From Acidovorax sp. SRB_14 (GTDB taxonomy: Bacteria; Pseudomonadota; Gammaproteobacteria; Burkholderiales; Burkholderiaceae_C), in contig NZ_MWOK01000010.1 in NCBI RefSeq assembly GCF_012932145.1, positions 62,001 through 126,000 on the forward strand: a stretch of DNA of 64,000 bases, given 5' to 3'. This document shows positions 25,550-34,412 of this stretch, one piece after another; position 1 is the first letter of the stretch, and every line of letters begins with the position of its first letter. The position numbers and the translations under genes were made by a program. The notes under the pieces are model-generated. The model saw only the letters and a list, made by a program, of their open reading frames with translations. It had not been told where the DNA came from and ran no database searches.

Positions 25550-27469
25550 ATGCCTCTCTCCCGTGCTGTTCCCTCTGCAGCGGGCGCTGTGCCCGCTGCT
25601 TCCGCGGCAGCTGCCGCGCCATCCCAGCGCACCCGGGTTGACCTGGGAGACGCGGGTGCCCCTCCCGACGACGGCGACGGCAGCGCCCCCGGTGGCAACG
25701 GCGGGCGCCGGCGGCGTGTGCCGGGGCTGTCCACGGCCGCCTGGCGCCAGTTCCTGGGCGTGGCGCTGCCGTACTGGCGCGGCGACCGCCGGCGCATCGC
25801 CTGGGCGCTGCTGGCGCTGCTGGTGGCACTGATGCTGTGCGAGACGCAGCTGGCGGTGATGCTGGTCGACAAGACCGGCGAGATGACCTCCGCGCTGGCG
25901 GCCAAGGACCGCGAGCGCTTCTGGAGCGCGGTGCGCATGTGCCTGCTGGTGCTGTCCTTCGCCGTGCCGGTGTACGTTTTCTATTACTACATGCGCGACG
26001 CGTTCGCCAACCACTGGCGGCGCTGGCTCACGCACCGCTTCCTGGACGGCTACCTGGGCGAGCGGCGCTATTACGAACTGGGCAACGGCGCGGTCAGCGG
26101 CGCCATCGACAACCCCGACCAGCGCATCAGCGAAGACATCAACACCTTCACCGGCCGTTCGGTGAACTTCCTGCTGCTGTTCCTGGGCTCGGCGATGCAG
26201 CTGGTGGCTTTCAGCGCGGTGCTGTGGTCGATCTCGCACACGCTGGTGGTTTTTTTGGCGGTGTATGCACTGCTGGGCACCTTCCTCGCGCTGTACCTGT
26301 TTGGCGCGCCGCTGATCCGGCTGAACTTCTGGCAGTTGCGGCGCGAGGCAAACTTCCGCTTTGGCCTGATGCGCCTGCGCGAGAACGCCGAATCGATTGC
26401 CTTCTACCGCGGCGAGGCGCAGGAGCGCGCGCAAATCAACCGCCGTTTCGACGAAGTGTTCAACAACTATGCGCGCCTCATCAAGAAGCAGCGCTCGCTC
26501 AACTTCCTGCAGCGTTCGTTCAGCCAGCTCACGGTGGTGCTGCCCAGCCTCATCTTGGCCAACCAGGTGCTCTCGGGCGAACTGGAGGTGGGGCGCGCGA
26601 TCCAGGCGGCAGGCGCGTTTGCCGCGGTGCTCGGCGCGGTGTCGCTGATCGTGGACAACTTCGAGAGCCTGAGCCGCTTCGTCGCCGGCATCGACCGGCT
26701 GCACGCGCTCTCGCAGCTGGTGCTGAGGACGGCACCGGCCCCGGGCGCCGCCGCCCAGGGCGGCGCCCCCGCCCCTGAGCCCGTGCCGACCCAGATCGCC
26801 ACGCGCGTGGGCCCCTGCCTGGCCATCGAGGTGCTGACGCTGTACACGCCGCAGTTCGGGCGCCTGCTGGTGCAGGACCTGACGGTGCAGCTGCAGCCGG
26901 GCGAGGCGCTGCTCATCACGGGCCCGAGCGGCTGCGGCAAGAGCTCGCTGCTGCGCGCCATTGCCGGCCTGTGGCGCAGCGGCTCGGGCACCATCGTGCA
27001 CCCGCCGCGCGAGCACATCTTCTTTTTGCCCCAGCGCCCCTACATGCAGCACGACACGCTGCGCAGCCAGCTCATCTACCCGAGCCAGGTGACGGCGCTG
27101 GACGACGCCCAGCTGCGCGCGCTGCTCGACGAAGTCAACCTGGGCGACCTGGCGGAACGCGTGGGCGGGCTCGATGCGGTGCACGACTGGGAGAAGCTGC
27201 TGTCGGTGGGCGAGCAGCAGCGCCTGGCGTTCGCGCGGGTGCTCGTGCACCAGCCGGCCATGGTCATCCTCGACGAAGCGACCAGCGCGCTCGACAGCGC
27301 CAACGAAGCGGCGCTGTATGCGCGCCTGCGCGGCACCGGCGCGACGCTGGTGAGCATTGCGCACCGCAGCGCCGTGCTCGCGCACCACACCCACGTGCTG
27401 CAGCTGCTTGGCGGCGGCGCGTGGCAGCTGCACGCTGCCCGGGGATTCCGCTTCGACAGCGCCGAATGA
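25550..27469 (+). CDS. ABC transporter, SbmA/BacA-like membrane domain fused to ATPase
   Basis: A 639-residue half-transporter. After a ~60-residue low-complexity N-terminus, the membrane domain (residues ~75-340, family ABC_membrane_2) shows RFLDGYLGERRYYELG, NPDQRISEDINTFTGRSV and NFRFGLMRLRENAESIAFYRGE, typical of the SbmA/BacA/YddA group. The ATPase (about 420-625) has Walker A GPSGCGKS, the signature LSVGEQQRLAFARVL and Walker B MVILDEATSALD. Homologues import peptides, vitamin B12 or very-long-chain lipids, so the substrate stays open. ATG 25550 was preferred to two preceding in-frame TTG codons. The upstream 276 bp hold the hairpin described and no gene. Confidence 0.9.
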   Translation: MPLSRAVPSAAGAVPAASAAAAAPSQRTRVDLGDAGAPPDDGDGSAPGGNGGRRRRVPGLSTAAWRQFLGVALPYWRGDRRRIAWALLALLVALMLCETQLAVMLVDKTGEMTSALAAKDRERFWSAVRMCLLVLSFAVPVYVFYYYMRDAFANHWRRWLTHRFLDGYLGERRYYELGNGAVSGAIDNPDQRISEDINTFTGRSVNFLLLFLGSAMQLVAFSAVLWSISHTLVVFLAVYALLGTFLALYLFGAPLIRLNFWQLRREANFRFGLMRLRENAESIAFYRGEAQERAQINRRFDEVFNNYARLIKKQRSLNFLQRSFSQLTVVLPSLILANQVLSGELEVGRAIQAAGAFAAVLGAVSLIVDNFESLSRFVAGIDRLHALSQLVLRTAPAPGAAAQGGAPAPEPVPTQIATRVGPCLAIEVLTLYTPQFGRLLVQDLTVQLQPGEALLITGPSGCGKSSLLRAIAGLWRSGSGTIVHPPREHIFFLPQRPYMQHDTLRSQLIYPSQVTALDDAQLRALLDEVNLGDLAERVGGLDAVHDWEKLLSVGEQQRLAFARVLVHQPAMVILDEATSALDSANEAALYARLRGTGATLVSIAHRSAVLAHHTHVLQLLGGGAWQLHAARGFRFDSAE

Positions 27470-27520
27470 GGCCGGGCGGCCACGGCGCCTCCCGGTACGC
27501 GGCCGCGCAGCCGCGCCTGG

Positions 27521-27580
27521 AATGTCGAAAAAGATAGCTGAAAGCGCATACTCATCAAAGGCTGGAGCCCTAAAACGCGC
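27521..27580 (+). repeat. Dispersed repeat copy downstream of the ABC transporter
   Basis: AATGTCGAAAAAGATAGCTG..AGCGCATACTCATCAAAGGCTGGAGCCCTAAAA follows the family order in an intergenic gap between convergent genes. Confidence 0.65.
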
Positions 27581-27596
27581 TGAAAAGAGAGTGACA

Positions 27597-27682
27597 GGGG
27601 TCAGGGCGCGAACCCTGGCCCCACGGCGTAGGCCAGCGCCGCAACGCCGCCAGCCCGGGAACACGCGGAGAGGCCGTGTTCC
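27597..27682. terminator. Two stem-loops between convergent ABC transporter and PIN genes
   Basis: The first pairs GGGGTCAGGG (27597-27606) with CCCTGGCCCC (27613-27622), with one G-U pair. The second pairs GGAACACG (27658-27665) with CGTGTTCC (27675-27682) right after the PIN gene stop. No long T-tracts follow. They probably separate or stabilise the two convergent transcripts. Confidence 0.4.
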
Positions 27683-27687
27683 GGGAC

Positions 27688-28215
27688 TCAGGCCAGCACG
27701 CGCCCCGCGCCTGTCGGCGCCGCACCCGGTGCGCCGGACGGGGCGCACACCGGTGCCCACACCAGCGCCGAGCCCACGTGGGCGCCGTGCGCCAGCATGC
27801 GCCGGCGCAGGACCACCACGGCCTTGTCCTTGCTGAGCAGCACGGCGCGGTGCGCGGCCGCCAGGTCGAGGAATTTCTGGTCGTCGGCATCGCGGCAGGC
27901 GGGGGGCACGCGCGGCGCCACCGGCGCCAGCTGCACCTGCGCATCGAAGGCTTGCACCACCGAGGCCACGCTCAAACCGTAAAACGCCAGCCGCGGCACG
28001 ATGTGCGGGTACGCCAGCACGCGCTCCAGTTCCTCGCGCATGGCGCCGGTGGCCAGCCAGCGCAGCTGGCCCGCGCCCAGCAGGTCGCGCACCGGGGCCA
28101 CGGCCGGGTCGCCAAACACCAGCAGGTCGAGCACGATGTTGGTGTCCAGCACCAGCGCGCGAGGCGCTTCTTCGGGCGTTGCCGCGGCCAGCGGCCAGCG
28201 CAGCTCAACCCGCAT
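27688..28215 (-). CDS. PIN-domain protein (COG1569-type putative toxin), no visible antitoxin
   Basis: A 175-residue protein with a PIN nuclease fold. The first acidic residue and signature are in RALVLDTNIVLDLLVF (Asp24, Asn26, Asp30). Central LERVLAYPHIVPRLAFYG and the acidic DADDQKFLDLA plus LLSKDKAVV complete the pattern of this putative toxin family. The start ATG 28215 lies inside the 3' end of the rRNA methyltransferase gene (11 bp overlap), so the two are co-transcribed. No small antitoxin gene is seen on either side, and this subfamily often stands alone. It may be a housekeeping RNase rather than a toxin. Confidence 0.8.
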   Translation of the reverse strand: MRVELRWPLAAATPEEAPRALVLDTNIVLDLLVFGDPAVAPVRDLLGAGQLRWLATGAMREELERVLAYPHIVPRLAFYGLSVASVVQAFDAQVQLAPVAPRVPPACRDADDQKFLDLAAAHRAVLLSKDKAVVVLRRRMLAHGAHVGSALVWAPVCAPSGAPGAAPTGAGRVLA

Positions 28216-29473
28216 CGGCAGCGGGCGGTGCGGCGCGCGGCGCGCGCACGGCGCCCTTGACCATGTCGAAGCGGAACAGCCGGCACTCGATCGGGCCGTT
28301 CCACATCGGCACGCGGCGCGATTCCTTGAGGCGCATCTTGCCGGGCAGCTTGAGGTCGGGCGTGAGCATCCAGGCCTGCCAGCCGGCGTAGTTTTTCTTC
28401 CAGTGCGCGGCCAGCTGGCTGAAGAACTCGCCGCCGTCCTCGGTCTGCGCGGCCTCGCGGCCCACGGTGCCGGCGCGCGCGCGTTCGGCGGCATTGCTGC
28501 CGGCCGTGCCGGCGGCGGCAATGCGCTCGCCGTAGGGCGGATTGAGCAGCATCACGCCCGGCGTCTCGCTGGGCGGCATGCGCTGCAAGGCATCGCCGCC
28601 GCGCAGCTGCACGGCGCCGGCCACGCCCGCGCGCTCGGCGTTGCGCTGCGCGAAGTCGACCATGCGGTGCGCCACATCGCTGCCAAAAATGGGCACAGGG
28701 CTTTCCTGTTCTTCACTTTCAGCTTCGTTTTTTATAGCACTCCAGACATGGGCCTGGAACGGCAGCAGCTTCTCGAAGGCAAAGCGCCGGCGCTGGCCGG
28801 GCGCGATGCGGCAGGCGATCTGCGCCGCCTCGATGGCAATGGTGCCGCTGCCGCAGCAGGGGTCGTACAGCGGCAGGGGCGTGTCGCCATGCGGGTCCCA
28901 ACCGCTGGCCGCGATCATCGCGGCGGCCAGGGTTTCCTTGAGCGGCGCGTCGCCTTTGTCTTCGCGCCAGCCGCGCTTGAACAGCGGCTCGCCCGAGGTG
29001 TCGATGTACACGGTGGCGTGCTCGGTCGTCAGGTGCAGGTGCACGCGCACGTCGGGCCACTGGGTGTTGACGTCGGGGCGCACGCCGCTCTTGGCGCGGA
29101 AGCGGTCGGCCACGGCGTCCTTGATGCGCAGACCGGCAAAGTTCAGGCTGGTCAGCGGGCTGTGCTGGGCCGTCACCTCGACCTTGAAGGTCTGGCGCGG
29201 GGTGAACCAGATCTCCCAGGCCACGCCGCTGGCGATCTCGTAGAGGTCGTTTTCCGAGCGGTAGGGCTGGTGGGCCAGTTGCACCAGCACGCGCTGGGTC
29301 AGGCGGCTGTGCAGGTTGAGCAGCAGCGCATCGCGCCACGAGGCGCGCAGCAGCACGCCGCCGCGCCCGGTCAGCAGGTCGTTGCCCGTGAGGCCCGTGG
29401 TCTGGTGCACCTCGTCGGCCAAAAAGCCCTCGACGCCGGCGGCGCAGGGCAGGAAAAGTTGCAGTTGATTCAT
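28205..29473 (-). CDS. rlmL: THUMP-domain 23S rRNA guanine N2-methyltransferase, RlmL-like
   Basis: A 422-residue RNA methyltransferase. The N-terminal THUMP/ferredoxin-like region (residues ~1-160) precedes a Rossmann methyltransferase domain with the SAM motif LYDPCCGSGTIAIEAA at 203-218. The catalytic NPPYGER is at 311-317, as in enzymes making N2-methylguanosine in 23S rRNA. It is shorter than E. coli RlmKL because the C-terminal RlmK half is absent, as usual in this lineage. Residues ~246-263 (SAIKNEAESEEQESPVPI) stem from a dispersed repeat copy in frame. ATG 29473 starts MNQLQLFLPCAAGVE; longer upstream frames are antisense noise. It overlaps the PIN gene at its 3' end. Confidence 0.9.
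   Translation of the reverse strand: MNQLQLFLPCAAGVEGFLADEVHQTTGLTGNDLLTGRGGVLLRASWRDALLLNLHSRLTQRVLVQLAHQPYRSENDLYEIASGVAWEIWFTPRQTFKVEVTAQHSPLTSLNFAGLRIKDAVADRFRAKSGVRPDVNTQWPDVRVHLHLTTEHATVYIDTSGEPLFKRGWREDKGDAPLKETLAAAMIAASGWDPHGDTPLPLYDPCCGSGTIAIEAAQIACRIAPGQRRRFAFEKLLPFQAHVWSAIKNEAESEEQESPVPIFGSDVAHRMVDFAQRNAERAGVAGAVQLRGGDALQRMPPSETPGVMLLNPPYGERIAAAGTAGSNAAERARAGTVGREAAQTEDGGEFFSQLAAHWKKNYAGWQAWMLTPDLKLPGKMRLKESRRVPMWNGPIECRLFRFDMVKGAVRAPRAAPPAADAG
28685..28739 (-). repeat. Dispersed repeat copy inside rlmL
   Basis: On the minus strand it reads GCTATAAAAAACGAAGCTGAAAGTGAAG....AAAGCCCTGTGCCCATTTTT. The copy is diverged and coding, adding a Glu-rich loop between two strands of the methyltransferase domain. 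Confidence 0.5.
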
Positions 29474-29623
29474 AGCGGTGCAGAGGATAAGGCCTGCGCG
29501 GCCCGGGTGCGCTGCAAGCACTGTGTTAGCGTTATGGCGCAGGCGCCGTCCGCCTCCTGTAGAGCGCGCCTGTTCATTATTAATAGGGCGCGCTTCCCCT
29601 ACCGTGCCCAGCGAGGTGTCTTC

Positions 29624-30541
29624 ATGAACCCAGACAGCCGCACCTGCCCCCTGTGCAGTGCCAGCCCGGCCGAAACCTTTCTTGGCCGCGCCTTCGATGC
29701 ACCGGAGCAAGACACCACGGTCTCGATCTGCGCCTGTCCGGCCTGCGACTTCGCTTGGCAGTGGCCCTTGGAGCGCACCGCGCAAGAAAGCGCGGCGGTG
29801 TTCCATAGCGAATACCAGGCCGCGCGCAAGGAAAGCTATTTCGACAAGGAGCGCCGCGGCGAGGTCGCTGCCCTGCAGTTGGACTTCCTGGACGAGTTGG
29901 GTCCGCCCGAGCGCACCCTGCTGGACATCGGCTGCGGCGACGGCACGCTGGCGACTGCGGCCGCTCAGCGTCGCTGGGCCGCGGTGGGACTGGATCCTGC
30001 CATGCCCGAAGACGCTGCCCCAGTCGCCACCAATCTCGCCCGTCCCCCCAGGCTGATCCGCGGCACACTGGAACAGTTGGGTGCAGGCGAGCAATTCATG
30101 TGCGTCACCCTATGGGACGTGGTCGAGCACCTGCCCGACCCCGAGCCGACGCTGGCCCAGGCCTGGGAGCGCGTCGCCCCGGGTGGCTGGCTGGTACTGG
30201 AGACGGGCAACTACCAGAGCACCGAGCGCATGCTCTCGGGCCAGCACTGGTGGGCGTGGCAGCTGGATCACCGCTGGTATTTCGCGCCATCGACGCTGGC
30301 CCGGCTGCTGGAGCCGCTGCGCTTCAGGCAGTCGTGCCTGGCCCGGCGCGTGCTGCGCCCCTGGTCCACCGGGAACGCGTACAACCAGCCGCCCTCGGCC
30401 CTGCAGACAGCCCTGTCGATCGCCAAAAGGCCGTGGCGTGCCCAACCCATCGCAGCCGAGCACGCCACCCGGCGCCAGGCGGCAGCGCGCTGGCCCGAGT
30501 GGTCGGGGCTGTCGATCTTCACGCTGGCCCTGCAGAAATAA
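29624..30541 (+). CDS. Class I SAM-dependent methyltransferase with N-terminal zinc-knuckle
   Basis: A 305-residue protein starting with two CxxC knuckles (Cys8/Cys11 and Cys38/Cys41) that probably bind zinc. A Methyltransf_11/23-type Rossmann domain follows. Its SAM motif TLLDIGCGDGTLA is near residues 97-109, with LWDVVEHLPDPE and APGGWLVLETGN further on. This architecture is common in enzymes acting on sugars or lipids in O-antigen and capsule loci. Here it stands alone, convergent with rpoN and divergent from rlmL. The substrate is unknown. ATG 29624 is preceded by GCGAGGTG as a weak ribosome binding site. Confidence 0.85.
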   Translation: MNPDSRTCPLCSASPAETFLGRAFDAPEQDTTVSICACPACDFAWQWPLERTAQESAAVFHSEYQAARKESYFDKERRGEVAALQLDFLDELGPPERTLLDIGCGDGTLATAAAQRRWAAVGLDPAMPEDAAPVATNLARPPRLIRGTLEQLGAGEQFMCVTLWDVVEHLPDPEPTLAQAWERVAPGGWLVLETGNYQSTERMLSGQHWWAWQLDHRWYFAPSTLARLLEPLRFRQSCLARRVLRPWSTGNAYNQPPSALQTALSIAKRPWRAQPIAAEHATRRQAAARWPEWSGLSIFTLALQK

Positions 30542-30627
30542 CAGGCAGGCGCCCTGCGCTGCTGCGCGACGCCGCATGGGTGCAGCGGATGCCGCAAGCG
30601 CATGCTGGCGTACAACTTTGTCTGTAT

Positions 30628-32181
30628 CTACAGCGCCTTGCGCAGCGATGTGGTCGGGATTTTCAGCGCCTCGCGGTACTTGGCCACGGTGCGGCGTGCG
30701 CATTCGATGCCCTGCTCCTTGAGCATGTCGGCCAGCTGGCTGTCGGACAGCGGCTTGGCCGGGTCCTCGGCGGCGACGAACTGCTTGATGAGCGCGCGCA
30801 CGGCCGTGCTCGACGCATTGCCGCCAGTGTCCGTGCCCAGGCCCGAGCCGAAGAAGAACTTGAGCTCGTACGTGCCCTGCGGCGTGGCCATGTACTTGGC
30901 GGTGGTCACGCGGCTGATGGTGGATTCGTGCAAGCCCAGCTCGTCGGCGATGTCGCGCAGCACCAGCGGGCGCATGGCCAGCTCACCGTGCACGAAGAAG
31001 TTCTTCTGCCGCTCGACGATGGCGCGCGAGACGCGCAGGATGGTGTCAAAGCGCTGCTGGATGTTCTTGATGAACCAACGCGCCTCTTGCAGGCGCTGCT
31101 GCAGCGCCTGGTGGCCGCCCGCGCCTTTGTGGCCGCGCAGCGCGTTGGCGTAGATGTCGTGCACGCGCAGGCGTGGCATGACGTCGGGGTTGAGCTGCAC
31201 GGAAAACTGCTGGCCGCCGCGCCCCACGGCGCGCACCAGCACGTCGGGCACCACGGCATGGCGCTCGACGTCGGCAAAGCGCCGCCCCGGCCGGGGCTCG
31301 AGCCGCGCGATCAGCGCCATGGCGGCGCGCGTCTGCTCGTCGCTGGCGCCGCAGGCCTGCGCGAGCCGGCGCAGGTCGCGGCGCGCCAGCCAGTCGAGCG
31401 GCTGCTGGCACGCGCGCAGCGCGGTCTGCACGGTGTCGGCGTCGCAGCCGCCGTCGCGCTGCAGCGCCTTGAGCTGCAGCGCCAGGCATTCGGCCAGGCC
31501 GCGCGCGCCCACGCCGGTGGGCTCCAGGCTTTGCAGCAGGTGCAGCGCCACGGTGAAGCGGTGCACCAGCTCCTCACGCTCCTCGGTGGGGGCAGCGCCG
31601 GCGAGGCCCGCGGCGAGCTCGTCCAGAGAGTCTTCAAGGTAGCCGTCGTCGCTCAGCGACTCGATCAGGAAGTGCAACGCCGCGCGGTCGAGCTCGGACA
31701 GGCGCAGTGCCAGCGCCTGGCGGTGCAGGAAGTCGGTGAGCGTTTCGTGGCCGCGCGCCAGCTCGGCCGCATCGGTGTCGTCTTCGCTGCCGTTGGCGTT
31801 CTGGCGCGCGGGCGCCTCGCCGCCCCATTCGCTGTCGTCGGGTGCGGTGTCGCTGCTGCCGTCACCGCCCCAGTCGGGGGTGTCGGGCATGCCAGAATCC
31901 GCACTATTTTGGCCTTCAGCGCTTTCTGGGCTTGCGCCTGCAGCTCCTGAATACAGAGCATACTCGCCCTCCTCCTGGGCCGGCGTGTCGGCCTGGGCCA
32001 GGCCGAACTCCTCGCGCGCCGCCTCGTCGGGGTTGCGCTCCAGGAAAGGGTTCTCGTCGAGCATCTGCTCGATCTCGGCGGACAGCTCGAGTGTGGACAG
32101 CTGCAAGAGCCGGATCGACTGCTGCAGCTGGGGCGTGAGTGCCAGGTGCTGCGAGACCCGCAGTGACAGGCTGGGTTTCAT
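30628..32181 (-). CDS. rpoN: RNA polymerase sigma-54 factor
   Basis: A 517-residue sigma-54. Region I is the Gln/Leu-rich start (QHLALTPQLQQSIRLLQLST). Region II is acidic (residues ~60-130). The core-binding domain and the helix-turn-helix (HESTISRVTTAKYMATPQG) follow. The RpoN box ARRTVAKYREALKIP lies at the C-terminus. Residues ~74-93 of region II are encoded by a dispersed repeat copy in frame, in the least conserved part. The gene lies 42 bp downstream of lptB. The usual partner hpf is not downstream; the next gene is a convergent methyltransferase, so the classical rpoN-hpf-pts neighbourhood is broken here. Confidence 0.96.
   Translation of the reverse strand: MKPSLSLRVSQHLALTPQLQQSIRLLQLSTLELSAEIEQMLDENPFLERNPDEAAREEFGLAQADTPAQEEGEYALYSGAAGASPESAEGQNSADSGMPDTPDWGGDGSSDTAPDDSEWGGEAPARQNANGSEDDTDAAELARGHETLTDFLHRQALALRLSELDRAALHFLIESLSDDGYLEDSLDELAAGLAGAAPTEEREELVHRFTVALHLLQSLEPTGVGARGLAECLALQLKALQRDGGCDADTVQTALRACQQPLDWLARRDLRRLAQACGASDEQTRAAMALIARLEPRPGRRFADVERHAVVPDVLVRAVGRGGQQFSVQLNPDVMPRLRVHDIYANALRGHKGAGGHQALQQRLQEARWFIKNIQQRFDTILRVSRAIVERQKNFFVHGELAMRPLVLRDIADELGLHESTISRVTTAKYMATPQGTYELKFFFGSGLGTDTGGNASSTAVRALIKQFVAAEDPAKPLSDSQLADMLKEQGIECARRTVAKYREALKIPTTSLRKAL
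31902..31960 (-). repeat. Dispersed repeat copy inside rpoN
   Basis: On the minus strand it reads TGTATTCAGGAGCTGCAGGCGCAAG..CAGAAAGCGCTGAAGGCCAAAATAGTG, a clear family member lying in the acidic linker region of sigma-54. Confidence 0.6.
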
Positions 32182-32223
32182 GGGCGGCCTCCACGCCGCG
32201 GGCGCTGCGGGAAGGCCATGGGC

Positions 32224-32982
32224 TTACATCCGGAAATGCTCGCCCAGGTACACCCGGCGCACCTCGGCGTTGTCGACGATCTCGGACGGCGTGCCCTGGG
32301 CCAGCACGCGGCCGTCGCTGATGATGAAGGCGTGGTCGCAGATGCCCAGCGTCTCGCGGACGTTGTGGTCGGTGATGAGCACGCCGATGCCGCGCGCCTT
32401 CAGGAAGCCAATGATGCGCTGGATCTCGATCACGGCGATCGGGTCGATGCCGGCAAAAGGCTCGTCGAGCAAGATGAAGCGCGGCTGCGTGGCCAACGCG
32501 CGCGCGATCTCGACGCGCCGGCGCTCGCCGCCCGACAGCGCCAGCGCCGGCGAGTCGCTCAGGTGCTCCACGCGCAGCTCCTGCAGCAGGGCCGCCAGGC
32601 GCTCTTCGATCACGGCCTTGGACAAGGGCTTGCCGTGCTCATCGCGCTGCAGCTCGAGCACGGCGCGCACGTTCTCCTGCACCGTGAGCTTGCGGAAGAT
32701 CGACGCTTCCTGCGGCAGGTAGGACAGGCCCAGGCGCGAGCGCCGGTGGATCGGCATGTGAGCGACCGACTGGCCGTCGATGCGGATGTCGCCGCCATCG
32801 CTGGGCACCAGGCCGACGATCATGTAGAACGAGGTGGTCTTGCCCGCGCCGTTGGGGCCGAGCAGGCCGACGACCTCGCCCTTTTGCACCACCAGCGAGA
32901 CATCCTTGACGACTTTGCGGCTGCCGTAGGCCTTTTGCAGGTGCTGCACTTCCAGGCGGCTGCCCGGGGATGCGGCGCTCAT
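32224..32982 (-). CDS. lptB: LPS export ABC transporter ATP-binding protein
   Basis: A 252-residue ATPase that, with LptF and LptG, extracts LPS from the inner membrane. It has Walker A ([11 protein letters not shown]), the Q-loop LPQEASIF, the signature [15 protein letters not shown], Walker B ([13 protein letters not shown]) and the switch His ([11 protein letters not shown]). The start overlaps the lptA stop by four bases. The set lptA-lptB-rpoN is conserved in proteobacteria. It acts with LptA, encoded directly upstream, in the transenvelope LPS bridge. Confidence 0.97.
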   Translation of the reverse strand: MSAASPGSRLEVQHLQKAYGSRKVVKDVSLVVQKGEVVGLLGPNGAGKTTSFYMIVGLVPSDGGDIRIDGQSVAHMPIHRRSRLGLSYLPQEASIFRKLTVQENVRAVLELQRDEHGKPLSKAVIEERLAALLQELRVEHLSDSPALALSGGERRRVEIARALATQPRFILLDEPFAGIDPIAVIEIQRIIGFLKARGIGVLITDHNVRETLGICDHAFIISDGRVLAQGTPSEIVDNAEVRRVYLGEHFRM

Positions 32983-33614
32983 GGCTTGCCACCGCCGAGC
33001 GCGTCGCTGGGTCGCAGCGCGGGGCCCGGCGCACCCGGCGCGGGGGCGGGCGGCGCAGGCGTTTCCTTGGGCGCCAGCACGGCGCGCACGCGCGAGCCCG
33101 GGGCCGGCGGCGTGTTGGGTGCGGCCTGCTGGCCGTCGACCGTGAACACGTCGGTGAGGTTGAAGTAGACGATGACCGCGCCCGAGAGTTCGTCGCTCAG
33201 GGTGCTGCCGCGGTAGCGGCGCAACTCGGCGCGGCGCAAGAAACGCACGGTATCGGCGCGGCCGTTGTATTCAATGACCTCGCCCTCGCCTTCGACAAAC
33301 TCTTCGGGTGCACCGGGCGCGGTGTCGCGGCGCTGGCGGAAAAACGCGCGCTGCCCGGGCGGCGCTGTCACCACGCCCGACTGGTAGCCTTCGGCATCCT
33401 GGCGCACTTCGAGGCGCGCGCCGCGCAGGACGATGGAGCCCTTGGTCATGACCACGCGGCCCGTGAAGACGCTGGTTTGCTGCAGGTCGTCGTGGCGCAG
33501 CGCGTCGGCCTCAATGTTCATGGGCTTGTTGCGGTCGGCCTTTTCGGCATGGACCAGCCCGATGGGGGCGCAGGCCAGGCAGGCCAGAAGGGGGAGCGTG
33601 AGCAGGCGTTTCAT
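32979..33614 (-). CDS. lptA: LPS transport periplasmic protein LptA
   Basis: A 211-residue periplasmic protein with a signal peptide cleaved after Ala23 (LVHA/EK). An OstA-like beta-jellyroll follows: [41 protein letters not shown] and [18 protein letters not shown]. It forms the periplasmic bridge for LPS between LptC and LptD. The C-terminal ~50 residues are Pro/Ala-rich. The genes for LptC and KdsC, which usually precede lptA, are absent; a thiol-disulfide oxidoreductase gene with a terminator lies there instead. A TACAAT -10 candidate sits in the 96 bp gap. Confidence 0.93.
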   Translation of the reverse strand: MKRLLTLPLLACLACAPIGLVHAEKADRNKPMNIEADALRHDDLQQTSVFTGRVVMTKGSIVLRGARLEVRQDAEGYQSGVVTAPPGQRAFFRQRRDTAPGAPEEFVEGEGEVIEYNGRADTVRFLRRAELRRYRGSTLSDELSGAVIVYFNLTDVFTVDGQQAAPNTPPAPGSRVRAVLAPKETPAPPAPAPGAPGPALRPSDALGGGKP

Positions 33615-33634
33615 AGGGCACGAATCTTGCAATG

Positions 33635-33640
33635 ATTGTA
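33635..33640 (-). promoter_or_regulatory. Candidate -10 box of the lptA-lptB-rpoN promoter
   Basis: TACAAT on the minus strand, about 20 bases upstream of the lptA ATG. The sequence 16-17 bases further upstream is the T-tract of the dsbA terminator (TTTTTT), which would serve as a poor -35. If real, promoter and terminator overlap. Confidence 0.4.
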
Positions 33641-33656
33641 GCCATGCACCGGCCAC

Positions 33657-33679
33657 AAAAAAGCCCGCGGCTGCGGGCT
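33657..33679 (-). terminator. Rho-independent terminator of the dsbA transcript
   Basis: On the minus strand AGCCCGC - AGCC - GCGGGCT forms a 7-bp GC-rich stem with a four-base loop followed by a run of six T. It lies 32 bp after the dsbA stop codon. Confidence 0.85.
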
Positions 33680-33710
33680 GGCGTTCCATCGGGCGCGGGT
33701 GGCGCAAGGC

Positions 33711-34355
33711 TCAGCCCTTGGCGCTCTGGGCCACGAGGTAAGTAACCACCTCCAACACGGCGCCCATGCTGCCTGCGTGGGTGCCATCGGTGTAATAACG
33801 GCCGGCCACGCCCATCGAGGGCACGCCTTCGACGCCATAGGCCTCCTGCAGCTGGCTGGCGCGGCGCACCTGATTGGAGACGGTAAAGGAGTTGTAGACC
33901 TCCTTGAACTTGGCCAGGTCCATGCCGGGCTGCTTGCCGATCCAGGCAAAAATGGCATCGTCCTTGGCCAGGTTCTGGCGTTCGACGTGGATGGCGCGGA
34001 ACACGCGGGGGTGCAGCTCGCCGAGCTTGCCCAGGCCTTCGAGCGCGTAATAGAGCTTTTGCTGCGGCACGAAGCTGGCATTGAAGGCCACGGGCACGCG
34101 GCGCACGCTGGCGTTCTGCGGTGCGTTCTTGAGCCAGGCGGCGAAGGTCGGCTCGAAATCGTTGCAGTGCGGGCAGCTGTACCAGAAGAACTCGATCACC
34201 TCGACCTTGCCGGCCGGTGCCTCGGTGGGTGCGGGCTTGGCCAGCTTGACGTAGTCCTTGCCCTCTTTCGGGGCGAGCTGGGCCAGGGCCGGCAGCGACA
34301 GGGTGGACGCAGCCACGGCAGAGGCGGCAGACAGGGAAAACTCACGGCGTTTCAT
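33711..34355 (-). CDS. dsbA: Thiol:disulfide interchange protein DsbA
   Basis: A 214-residue periplasmic oxidoreductase that introduces disulfides into exported proteins. The signal peptide (KRREFSLSAASAVAASTLS) is cleaved near ALA/QL, and its KRREF start resembles a Tat-like signal with a single twin Arg. The active site CPHC is at Cys61-Cys64 in FFWYSCPHCNDFEP, and the cis-Pro loop is in GVEGVPSMGV. ATG 34355 has GGAAAGG-like purines (GAGTGTCC upstream) only weakly. The gene is followed by a clear terminator. Its partner DsbB is not in the window. Confidence 0.93.
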   Translation of the reverse strand: MKRREFSLSAASAVAASTLSLPALAQLAPKEGKDYVKLAKPAPTEAPAGKVEVIEFFWYSCPHCNDFEPTFAAWLKNAPQNASVRRVPVAFNASFVPQQKLYYALEGLGKLGELHPRVFRAIHVERQNLAKDDAIFAWIGKQPGMDLAKFKEVYNSFTVSNQVRRASQLQEAYGVEGVPSMGVAGRYYTDGTHAGSMGAVLEVVTYLVAQSAKG

Positions 34356-34412
34356 GGAAAGGACACTCCTTGTTCTGGTTGCGGGGGTCTGAGCGGCCAC
34401 CGCGCGGAAAGT

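Noticed and set aside
27688-28215. A full type II toxin-antitoxin module around the PIN gene.
   Set aside because: No small DNA-binding antitoxin frame was found within reach on either side; upstream sequence belongs to rlmL.
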